A DNA stretch of 64,000 nt from Chionoecetes opilio (lineage: Eukaryota > Arthropoda > Malacostraca > Decapoda > Majidae): assembly GCA_016584305.1 (NCBI GenBank), contig JACEEZ010013517.1, forward strand, positions 30,001 to 94,000. The letters run 5' to 3'. Shown here piece by piece: positions 33,169-43,494 of the stretch. The notes under the pieces are model-generated. The model did no database searches. It was not told the origin of the DNA and saw nothing but the letters and a program-made list of their open reading frames with translations. Every line of letters begins with the position of its first letter. Within the stretch, counting starts at the first letter, position 1. The position numbers and the translations under genes are program-made.

Positions 33169-33926
33169 CAGTAAAACCTCTTGTATTCGGACCCTCATTT
33201 TTCGGACCTCCTCCTCCTCCTGTTTTTTAGTTTGTATACAGGGAGGTCCCGTTATACGAGCATTCGGTATACGAGAATCCGATTATACGAGATGTGTAAA
33301 TTAGGGTCTATTTTCAATATACGAGATCGAAAATCCAACGATAAGACATTCAAACTGGGGTGAGTAAAATTATCAAGTTCCATATGCTTAATTACCCTTC
33401 AGGTCACGCCTTGCTAGGGGTGACCTGACTGCGGTCCCAAGGTTGGGGCCGCACACCTGCTAATTACCCCTAAATGTCAGGCCGCACCATATGCTTAATT
33501 ACCCTTCAGGTCACGGCTTGCTAGGGGTGACCTCACTGGGGTCAACCAAATCCCCCTTTGTCCAGACAGGGCGTGCATCTTGAACTTGATAATTTTACTC
33601 ACCCCAGTTTGAATGTCGTATCATTGGATTTTTTATCTCGTATATTGAAAATAGACCCTAATTTACACATCTCGTATCATCGGATTCTCGTATACCGAAT
33701 GCTCGTAAAACGGGACCTCCCTGTACTGTATTGTGTAGTTTTACTGTAGATTTACTTATTTACATGATTTATCTTATGTTTATTGATATTTACATGACTT
33801 AAAAAATTTCTATATTCACCTAGAATTTTGTTTTCTTTCTTTTTCTTTTTAAATTATTATCATTTTATCCCTGCATTACTCGGACCACTCCTTGGCCCAC
33901 TAGTCCGAATACGAGAGGGTTTACTG
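33169..33926. mobile_element. non-autonomous Tigger-like element with a nested foldback
   Basis: The termini are CAGTAAAACCTCTTGTATTC and the complement of CAGTAAACCCTCTCGTATTC. TA duplications lie at 33167-33168 and 33927-33928. Total length is 758 bp, of which 485 bp is a second inserted element, so the original was about 270 bp. Same family as 18060-19167. Confidence 0.88.
33239..33723. mobile_element. foldback (long-TIR mariner/Tigger-like MITE)
   Basis: 142-bp inverted arms (33239-33380 and 33582-33723) start CAGGGAGGTCCCGTTATACG and are flanked by TA (33237-33238, 33724-33725). The 201-bp loop holds two 56-bp direct repeats starting CATATGCTTAATTACCCTTC (33381 and 33487). There is no ORF. 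It lies inside the 33169-33926 element. Confidence 0.9.
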
Positions 33927-34504
33927 TACTCTCATCCTTGTTCTGTCCATCTTACTAATGCTTGACCAAAGATTTAACCAGTATCTTCACTCCTTCATCC
34001 CTTTCACTGGTTTTCACTGGTTAACTCTGGAATAGAGATGTATCGGATATCTGCATCCGCGGAACATCCGCATAGTTTTTAACAACCGCCTAGGCTTACA
34101 TGAGAAGTTAATTGTAGCTGTAAAATTTGTACTGTTGACAAACACCTTACGGTTGGCAGCCGGGGTTCATGGGCTGCCTGACAGCGGTGAATCGCTCTAC
34201 AGTCTACAGTCTATAGTAGGTTTTTCACTAGCATAATAAAAAGTTTCAGCTACAATAATACATCTATTCTTATACCTGAACAAGAATAAAGTAAGAATAA
34301 ACACTAACGCCCAAATCATGACCAATGGCCGGTCATTACAACTTACAGTACGTAAGACGTAAGTACTAAGTATTCAATAAACAATAACAACAACAAAATC
34401 TTAATTTTTTCAAAATTTGAAAATATTTGTTCAATGAATATTTGCCAACCATTACAACTTATCGGTAATTTTGACTTAACGAATACTGACTTATCGAGGT
34501 TTTA

Positions 34505-34830
34505 CTGTATGTACCTCCAAATTCTTCGATCACGACCAACCAACACATCCTCCAACTTCTTTGTCAAAGCCCGTCTCAGAACCATACAGCAATACTGATC
34601 TTATACATGCTTCAAATACTTTTCCTCTGTTTTTCAGTGGAATACTCTTGTTTATCAACAGTGCCGTTATTTCTCTCCACTTCATCCATGTAGTTACTAC
34701 CCGTGTTCTTACTGCTTTCTTCTTTCCACCCTCGCTATCTAACATGTCACCAAGATAACAAAAAACTTTCACATCTGTTACATCACCATTTACTTCTATA
34801 TTTTCTACCTCTTCCTCTTCGGGCGGTCTC
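34505..34830 (-). pseudogene. LINE RT C-terminal fragment (RTE-like)
   Basis: The minus strand encodes VFCYLGDMLDSEGGKKKAVR then a segment with RGKVFEACIRSVLLYGSET. This is the FxYLGdxl..RG..Y..cvRSa.LYGSEtW thumb block of RTE-like LINEs. About 80 residues are readable; both ends are lost. The 33930-34500 stretch before it is AT-rich with no gene, except a GCATCCGC motif at 34066 related to the arrays at 41.7 and 51.8 kb. Confidence 0.7.
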
Positions 34831-36812
34831 CCTCCGTTGACCTTTGAAGCTTGAGGTCACACTCCGCAGTTTTGGTTTGCCAAACAATCTACTACATTTG
34901 CAAAAGAAATACTGACATGTGATAACTGGAATTTGAATGATTGGACCAATGGGACAGTATGGGCGTCATTCAGTTTTAGGAAATACGTAAGTAGAAAGTT
35001 TTGTGCAGCGAGGCCGCAGGAGGGGGGGAGGCATGCAGTTAGCAGGTTCAGAAGAGCAGTGAACATGAAGATAACGGTAAAAGATAGCAAGAGAACCGAC
35101 ATTATGGCGGTGATTTTAAAATTGAAGACAGTCAGTCAGAGGAGGGAAGTTGATGAGACGAAAAGCTTTTGACTCAACCCTGTTTAGGAGAGCTATATGA
35201 GTGGATCCTCCCCAAACATGTGAGACATACTCCATACAGGGGCGGATAAGGCCCCTGTACAGAGCAAGCAACTGGGAGGGAGGAAAAAACGGACGTAGAT
35301 GCCACAGGACACCTAACTTCTTAGCTATTTTAGCAAGAGATGAGATGAGAGATTTCCAATTCAGATTTTTAGTACAGGATAGTCCAAGAATGTTCATTGT
35401 AGAAGAGTGAGACAGTTGAGTGTCCTTAAAGAAGAGAGAATAGTATTTTTTTTTTTTTTTTTTTTTTTTTTTAAGGAACTGGCCAAGGGCACAAAAAAAG
35501 GGGTACAAAAAGCCCGCTTGTTGCCATCCCTTAAAAGACAGTAAGAAAAATAAAAAAAAAAAGAGGGGTGAGCCAATTTATTCGGGGGTGTCTTGTTACT
35601 TTCTTTTAAAAAGATTTAAGTCATAGAAAATGGAAATAAACGGGAAAAGAGATTTTTCCAGAGTTTACCAGTGAAAGGGATGAAAGGTAAAATACTGTTT
35701 AAATCTTGCTTGGGAAAGATGGACAGAATAGAGATGGAATGAGTAAAAGTTTGTGCAAAAGGCCCGCGGGAGGGGGGGGGAGGCATGCAGTTAGCTAGTT
35801 AAAGAGCAGGGCATAAAAATAAGGGTAGAAGAGAGCGGGGAAAGAAGAACATTGCGGCGGTGTTTTAAAAGATTGAAGACAGTCAGTCAGAGGAGGGGAT
35901 TGTGAGACAAAAGTTTTGACTAAAACCTGTTTAGGGAGCTTATGAGTGGATCCTCCCCAACATGTGAGAATACTCCATACAGGGGCGGATAGGCCCCCTG
36001 TAGAGAGAAAAGCAATTGGGGGGGGAAAAAAAAATGGACGCAGACGCCCAGGACACCTAACTTCTTAGAAGCTGTTTTGCAAGAGATGAGAGTGAATTTC
36101 CATTTCAGATTTTTAGAAAAGGGATACCCAAAATGTTCATTGTAGAAAAAGGAGACAGTTGAGTGTATTGAAGAAGAGGGGATATTACTGGGGTTTTGCC
36201 CAGTAATAGGTGAAGGAAATTGGGTTTTGGGCTTAAAACAAACAAGGTTGCTTTGCCCCTCAGAAATTTAGAAAGTTTCAGAAGTTAGGCCTCGGGGGCA
36301 TCTCTCCGTAAACCCCTTAGTTCCTTGAGTTGGACGCTAAAAAACGACGTTGACAAATGCAGGGTAAAATCATCAGGTAGGATGGTGGGTTTTTTAGTTG
36401 ATTTAGAAGTCTTAAAATAATAAAAGAAAGGGGGTGATAGGACAGAACCCTGGGGAACACTACTTTTGAAGATTTGGGAGAAAACAAGTCCTCTACAGTA
36501 TGCAAATAAGGGTTTTTGAAAGGAAATTTAAAGATGAAGGTACAGAGAGAAGGATAAAAAATAAATACGGTATTTGGAATTAAAGATTTGTGCCAGACTC
36601 AATCAAAAGCTTTTGATATGTCAAGGGCCAGCAAAAGTTTCACCGAAACCCCTAAAGGAGGATGACCAAGATCTTTAGGAAAGCTAGAAGATCGCCATAG
36701 ATGCCCTTTACGGAAATCGTACTGACTCAGATAGAAGATTGTGACAGATGGTGTTTAAAGAAAAATCGTCCAGACCTTTCTCATTCTGATTTAATCAATC
36801 AATCATAGCCTT

Positions 36813-36995
36813 TTAAACGAGTATATCAACAATACGTGTCACTTTTTGTACCCAGTCACCTTTTTTTAAATAATCCGAAACAAAATCTGCAAATTCCCCG
36901 ATTCTCAAAACACTCCTAAAGGGTTTCAGACGCTCAGGCTCAGTGGTAGCATCAGGGGGCCCCTCTTCCCGCCTGATCCGAGGCACGTAAAACAA
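36813..36995 (-). pseudogene. conserved ORF scrap of the TTAA-type element
   Basis: The minus-strand peptide has ATEPERLKPFRSVLRIGEFA then DFVSDYLKKGDWVQKVTRIV and DILV. The plus-strand copy at 31955-32060 has EPWRI..LKLGEFTDFYCGL then FKNG. Conservation of GEF-DF and L-K across two insertions suggests it came from an element-encoded protein. I do not recognise the family. Confidence 0.5.
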
Positions 36996-37079
36996 ATAAA
37001 TATGTACTTAAGATATTTGGGTGTTTCTGATAGATTTTTTTTTTTTATATCCCACATGCAGCATCCTTTATGGGTCGCA

Positions 37080-37860
37080 TTTTCCCTTTCCCCCACCCAC
37101 CCTGCACCCGACCCCCTTCCCCACCACCCCTGAATACCGCCTCCTTCCCACACACACGCCTGCAATACCCCTTTTCCCACACACAGCCTCCTTCCCAAAC
37201 CACCCTGCATACACCCCTTTCTTCCCCACACAGCCTGCACACACGCCCCCTTCCCCCACACCCCCCTCCCAAAACCGCCTTTTCCCCCACACCAACCTGC
37301 ACACCCCTCTTTCCCACCACCCCCTCCTTCCCCACACACCCTAAACACGCATCCTTCCCACACACACGCCTGCCACCGACCCCCTTCCCACAACACGCCT
37401 GAAAACCGCCTCCTTCCCCACCCCCCCTGTACACGCCCCCTTTCCCCACACAAGCCTCCTTCCCACACACGCCTGCATACACGCCTCCTTCCCACACACC
37501 CGCATCCCGACCCCCTTTCCACACACACGCCTGACACAGCCCTCCTTCCACACCCCAACGCCTCACACCGACACCCTTCCCACCACTGCCTGCACCCCGA
37601 CCCCTACCCACACACACCCCTTTTTTCCCACACCACCTGAAAAACACCCCTTACCACCACACCCCTCCTTCCCACACACCCCTGCACACCGACACCCTTC
37701 CCACACACCCCCCTGCACCAGCCTCTTCCCCCAACACACCTTGCATACCCCCCCTTCCCACACCACGCTTCCACGCCCCCTTTCCCCCACACACGCCTGC
37801 ACACACGCCTCGCCCCACACACCCCTCCACCGAATTTTTCCCACACTCACCCTCCACCCC
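37080..37860. repeat. CCTTCCCACACACGCCTGCA minisatellite
   Basis: About 780 bp of roughly 30-bp units CCCCTTCCCACACACGCCTG with CACAC variation, inside the TTAA-type element. Gly/Cys/Val-rich frames on the minus strand and Pro/Thr/His frames on the plus strand are artefacts. Confidence 0.95.
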
Positions 37861-39929
37861 TCCGCGTTTTTTTTTTCGGCGTTTTTTACAAAAGTCTTTT
37901 TTTACGGAAAAAAGGGCCGGAAATCAATTATTTTTGGGGGATTGGGTTTTGAATAAAAACAAATTCCTAATTAAACTAATTGGGCAAAAAAAAAAAGGGG
38001 TCTGGACGATTACTTTAAGAATCTTCTTAATTTTTAGCTTCAAAAATTTTAAAAAGGGGCAGAATAAAAGCTATGGGAGGGTAGTTTAGGGATTAGAAGG
38101 GTCCCCTTTTTAGGAACGGTTGGATGTGACAAACTTCCCGCAAAAGGAAAGGGGGAAAGTAAAGACAAAGACAAAAAAGTTTGACCCGCGGGTGCAAGCA
38201 CAGAAACATTTTTTGAGAACAATAGGGGGGACTCCGTCGGGACCGAAACCCTTCCAGGATCTGGGCCAAAAAGGGGCAAAAAAAACATCATTCCAAAGGG
38301 GGATTTTAATGACAGGCATAATATAGTCGGGGTGGAGGAGAAGGGGGGAAAAACAACCCCTTATCACTAGAGGGGAATTTTTTTAGCAAAGGTTTTGAGC
38401 AAAGGTTCATTTTGAATAGTGAGACAGCTGTGGACCTCGGGGTAAAGCATAGGGGGAAAGATGTAGAAAAAAAAGGGTTTGAGATGTTATTAGCTAGATC
38501 CCAAAGTCACGAAGGAATTTGATTCAAAAAAGTTTTTGACTTTTTCTATGAAAAAAGAGTTTTTGGTAAGTTAAGTAAAGATTTGGCAGTTCAGCGAAAT
38601 AAATAGGCATGAGATCGGGAGATGGAGTTAGGGACCTTTTTGTGAGCCACCTCTCTATCTCGGACAGCATGAAACAAGCAGATTTAAAACCAAGGTTAGG
38701 GGCTTGGGTTTTAGAAAAAGTGTGTGGAATTACCCTCCATGCCAGAGACTATGACCTCAGTTATGCGCTCTCAAAAAGAGATGGGTCTTTGAAGGGAAGC
38801 AGTAATCATCCAGGGAAAATAAGTATACTGCCTTAGGTCTTCCCACTTGTGAGTTAAGTGCCGAAGACCTCCGTTAGGTGGGTCCCAGAGGGTACCGGAA
38901 CGATAGGACAGGTTACAAAAATAAGATTATTTGGAGGAACCCAACGGAGAGAATAGTTTCACGGGTAAGCAAAAGGGGTTAGTGTTGGGAAAAGATCAAA
39001 AATTTTGGGGGTTTTCCCCAAGGCTCAGGAAACGGGTAGGGGTGCTGCCCATGCTTAGGTCTTGGGGATAGAAAAGTTTAGGGCTTGTTCCCCAGGTTGG
39101 TCAGTAAAAGAAAAATGATAGCCAAGCTGGTGATGAAAATTGAATCCCCAAGAATGGAAATTTTTGCTAAGGAAAATGAGATGAATGTGCTCCACTTTGA
39201 TGTTAAATTCGGAATTTTCATAGTCGAGGTTAGGGGAGAGATTACAGCACGATAAATTTTGTAAAAGATGACATTTCATCGAAGCCAGATGGTAGAAAAA
39301 ATTTGGAAAATTCAAGGCCGTGGGCACGAAGCAAATGATGTCATTGCGCACATTACCAACAGCCCCTTTGGATTTAAAATGAGAATGAGACAGTAAGGGA
39401 GACAGAAAAAAGGGCTGCTGTCAGTGTCCAGAAACGAGTTTCGGTGGGAAAAGAAATGAGGGTTTTGGGAGGAGAGATTATGTTTTAAAAGAGAGAAAAT
39501 TAATCTAAAGGGCGCAAATGTTGCGAAGTTTAAGGGAGAAAGGGTAAAGAATACAGACCCTCGGGCGACACTTGAAGACTGTCCCCCTGGGGATTTTTTT
39601 GGTCCCCTCCCCCGTTAGGGACTCGAGCAGGGCGATTTACAAGCATAATAAAAATTTTGGTGAAGAAGTGTAGGGGGTGTAAAGCATGTGGTAAAGTGAT
39701 TTGTAAAAGGAAATTTTTTTAGGTGCGGCCAGCTACTCTCTTGTTATCTAACCTAAGGGATATGGAAAGGAGGGCACAGGAGATTTCAATGTATCTCACC
39801 CCCCTCAACTCCCGTAATAAACCCCCCCGGGAGTATTTCACCATGGGGGCGGTGTCTGACGCCCACTCCCTATCTATTTTGGAAAAATTATTCGAGTAGA
39901 AAGGTGAAAAATTGGGTTTTTTTGGGCCC

Positions 39930-40990
39930 TTGAACAAACAAAGGTTTTTCTTTGCCCCATAGAAAATTTTAGAAAGATCAAAGTTAGGCGCTGGTGGATC
40001 TCTCCGTGAGTCCTTAGTTCCGTTGAGTTGGACGTCTAATGAACGTGTTGTAATGCAGGGGGAAACATCAGTGTAAAGTGGATGGGGATTGATTTTGATC
40101 AGTAGATCATTAATGAAAATAAAAGAGAGTGGGTATAAGACAGAACCCCGAGGAACACCCTATTGATAAACTTAGGAGAAGAACAATGACCGTTACAGTG
40201 CTGCCAAAAGAACGGGTTTTTAAAAGGAAACTTAGATGAAGGGACAGAGAGGGGGATAGAAAACCCTGAGGGGAGTTTGGGAATTAAAAATTTGTGCCAA
40301 ATCTTCAAAAACTTTTTATATTTCAAGGGGAACACAAAAATTTCACCGAAAAACCCCCCAAAGGAGGGTGACCAAGATTTAGTTTGGAAAACTAGAAGAC
40401 CCGTAGATCGCCCCTTTACGGAACCGTACTGACGATCAAAAAGAAATTGTGGCAGTAGATGTTCAGAATCTTCTTAAATTTTAAAATTCAAAAGCTTTAG
40501 CAAGGCAGGAAGTCAAAGCTTAAACGTATTGAAGGATTAGAACGGTCACCCTTTTTTAAAGGAAAAAGGTTTGGGTGTGAGCAACTTCCAGCAAGAAGGA
40601 AAGGTGGGTAGATAGACAAAAATGGAAAAATTGGTCAGGGGTTTTCAAGCACGAACACAATTTCTGAAACAATAGGAGGGCTCCGTCGGACCGTAAGCCT
40701 TCCCAGGATCAAAGCCAAAAGGGAAAGAAAACTCATTTGAAGGATCTTAAAAAAAGGCATATCTAGAGAATGGAGGGGAAGGGAAAAGCCCTTCTCCCAG
40801 AGGGAATTTTCAGCAAAGGGTTTTAGCGTAGAATTAGCTTTAGAAATAAAGAGACACTGTGGCCATCTGGGTGAGCATGGAAAGGAAAATGAAAAAAAAT
40901 TTAGAGATGTTTTTTGCTAATGCCAGAAGACGTAACGAAGGTTTTTATCGAAAATTTTGATATTTTTTTTGTATGAGGAGGTTTTTGGTA
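39930..40990 (-). mobile_element. Jockey-like LINE, copy 2 (RT part), noisy
   Basis: Parallel to 36230-36755 and 38020-38460 of copy 1 at about 80-85% identity plus indels. Examples are GGTGGATCTCTCCGTGAGTC, GACAGAACCCCGAGGAACAC, CCGAGGAACACCCTATTGAT and GGACTCCGTCGG-type blocks. The minus strand has a FINDLLI-type and FWQHCNGHC..-type RT segment in broken frames. It supplies a near-empty-site comparison for the TTAA insertion in copy 1 (40455-40480). Confidence 0.65.
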
Positions 40991-41629
40991 AAATGAAGAA
41001 AAAATTTGGATTTTAAAATTCTATATATAATAATACTTTCAGAGCTTGCAAGTTAAGAAAAGGATGCTGTTTTACTTAATTACCACTAAAAATTTTTATC
41101 GCATGAAATTTTTTTCAATTTACTAACAAAGTGAAAAAAGTTATACGGAAGGGCAGGAGGGGGAAGAACTTTAGTCATTCTATTACCCTACTGCTACACT
41201 AATATAATAGTTCCTTTATGTTTGTTTTTTTCGTTTATTTCTTTGATGCCAGAAAGTTAAAACTTGCTTGGACAAAATTTACTGTTTCTATCTTTAATTA
41301 TTTGATTTTTTTTTGCCTTTGTGCATTCTCGTCTTACCAAAAATTTTCTTAGTAAAAATTTTTTTTGCAAAAGAAAAGAATGTAAAGGTAGTAAGGCCCC
41401 ACAAAGGGGGGTTAGGGTTTATCTTTTTCCCTTTAAAAGGGAATGCGGGGGCAATACTCCAAATTCCTGCCAAAAAAAACCGTGGTCGCTTACAACCGTG
41501 ATTGGGAAGATGATCTAGACGTAACCCTACAACAAACCTCGATTTCCCCCGGGCAAAATCCAAGGTCCCGGGGATATGTCAAGACTCCCAGACAAATTTT
41601 TTTTTTCCCTAAGTCGGCGAATAGTATTA

Positions 41630-42135
41630 ATCCCCATCCGCTAGGGTATAGTCAATTAGACCCCCATCCGCAACCGCAAAAAAAAAAATTTGAAAATCCG
41701 CTCGCAAAAAAAAAATTTTAAATTTCCCATCAGCAAAAAAAAAAAATTGAATTCCGCACAGCAAAAAAAAAATTGAAATACCGCACAGCAAAAAAAAAAA
41801 TTTAATATCCGCTCGCAAAAAACAAAAAATTTAATACCCATCAGCAAAAACAAAAATTAATTCTCATCAGCAAAAAACAAAATTGATACCGCATCAGCAA
41901 AAAAAAAAAATTTAATACCCCCATCGAAAAAAAAAAAAATGGAATTCCGATCGCAAAAAAAAAAAAAATTTAATATCCGCATCAGCAAAAAACAAAAATT
42001 GAATATTGCATCAGCCAAAAAAAAAATTTAATATCCGCATCGCAAAAAAAAAAAATTGAATTCCGTATCGCAAAAAACAAAAATTGAATTCCGCATCAGC
42101 AAAAAAAAAAAAATTGAATATCCGCATCAGCGCTT
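41630..42135. repeat. ~28-bp CCGCATCAGCAAAAAA minisatellite, array A
   Basis: About 17 units of CCGCATCAGC-A(8-11)-TTGAATAT. The left border reads GTCAATTAGACCCCCATCCG, shared with array B at 51.8 kb in inverted orientation. Many units are ragged in the A run, probably sequencing error. The 40990-41630 and 42135-42950 flanks show no gene. Confidence 0.9.
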
Positions 42136-42953
42136 ATTTCATCTGCACTCCCCGGGTTTTTGACACTGATCATTTTTACTCGGGGAAATCTCTTTGTTTT
42201 AATTCTTTACCTACTACGACATAATTCTTTTAAAAGAGGAGGGGCAACAATTAGTGTCGGGAGGGTGAATTTGGTAAGTGTGAATAAATAGTGCAGGGTT
42301 TGAAAAAAGGTATGTTTGAATTATTACCCTTAGATGTCAAAAAGTTCGAAAAACCCCCAAAAAATTTAAAAAATTTTTAAAATTTAATTTTTAAAAGTGT
42401 TTTCGGAAATAGGCTCTCACCCCGCCAGAATTGAGGCAATATTTAACCTAATTTATACTAAACTAACTTAACCTAACTCACTTATTAACATGTCCCAAAC
42501 AAATGTAAGAAATTCAACACCAGTTCCTATTTCCAAGTCACTGATCAAAATCGGAAATAGGTTCGTGGGAAACAAGTTCGCAGGTTTTTAAACCTATTTC
42601 AATGTGTACACCTATTTCCCAAAAACTAGCATGAACTTATTGACACGTACTACCTTCCCCCTCCCTCTAGATACATTCCACATTAACCTGGCCCAGCCTC
42701 ACTGGATGTCTTTTACTATAGTCCAATCAATTTAGCGCGTTTTTACCCCTAACCCACCACAAATTGCAATAGAAACAAAACAATATTTTTATGAAACCTG
42801 TTGATCCCCAGAACAAATATATGAAATTATACTCAATTCTAATGAGTGGATCAATTATTTTTTTCAGATTGAACGAGAGCCGTGAACGAGAGGTGGAGTG
42901 ACGCTTGCAGTGAGAAATTGGATCGGTGTGCAGAGGACAGTTCAACGCTGCGG

Positions 42954-43395
42954 TCATTGTGAATGTAAGGAGTATTATATTTAATGTAGGATTGTTTAAG
43001 GTTTTATTTTTATTTAAAGCTTTAACAAAAAAAAATTCTGTAACATTTTTTAACATTAAATTTTCAACAAAATTTTTTTTTTTAACATTTCAATTTTTTT
43101 TTAACATTTCATTAGTACCAATTTGGGCCGTTAACCACTTACCGATTAACTTAAAAAACTTGGAGAGTATACGCTGCGTCATTGTGAATGTTAGGAGTAT
43201 TATATTTAATGTAGGATTGTTTAAGGTTTTATTTTTATTTAAAGTTTTAACAAAAAATTTTTTTTTAACATTTTTTAACATTAAATTTTTTTTTTTTTTT
43301 TTTTTAACATTTCAATTTTTTTTTAACATTTCATTAGTACCAATTTGGGCCGTTAACCACTTACCCGATTAACTTAAAAAACTTGGAGAGTATAC
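42954..43395. repeat. 222-bp direct tandem duplication
   Basis: GCGGTCATTGTGAATGTAAG through ACTTAAAAAACTTGGAGAGT occurs at about 42950-43170 and again at about 43172-43395, almost identical apart from T-run lengths. It lies just upstream of the large pseudogene at 43495. Confidence 0.9.
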
Positions 43396-43494
43396 TGTAT
43401 TTTGTATTTTGTATGAACATGTATATGAACATGTACATTTATAGTCGGAAAACAGAGGAACAAATGTAATCCTAAGTTTCCTCTCTTTTCAGCA

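Larger units (their letters stand above)
36759..38014 (-). mobile_element. TTAA-flanked element with minisatellite, copy 1
   Basis: The element is 1256 bp. Termini read AGAAAAATCGTCCAGACC on the left and the complement of AGTAATCGTCCAGACC on the right, each flanked by TTAA (36755-36758 and 38015-38018). On the minus strand it has the right terminus, a CCTTCCCACACACGCC-type minisatellite (37080-37860), a 61-codon frame (36995-36813) and the other terminus. TTAA duplications are made by piggyBac, Kolobok and some other superfamilies. The TIR matches none that I know, so the class is open. A partial second copy is at 31926-32152. Confidence 0.75.
34980..39560 (-). mobile_element. Jockey-like LINE, copy 1, interrupted and noisy
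   Basis: On the minus strand the order is as follows. Endonuclease: SEFNIKVEHIHLIFLSKNFH, then a GDFNxHHQL-like block (about 39230-39060). RT start: GFGPDGVPPIVLKKC (about 38270-38220). RT middle: 36750-36240, with traces of fingers/palm. 3' part: NILGLSCTKNLNWKSLISSL, LLALYRGLIRPCMEYVSHVW and NRVESKAFRLINFPPLTDCL (35400-35120), then a 3' region to about 34980. A tandem, error-laden second version of the 3' part lies at 35757-36230. The TTAA-type element at 36759-38014 splits it. No frame is intact for more than about 130 codons. Confidence 0.7.

Noticed and set aside
36926..37850. Gly/Cys/Val-rich proteins on the minus strand
   Set aside because: Translations of the CCTTCCCACACACGCC minisatellite in three frames.
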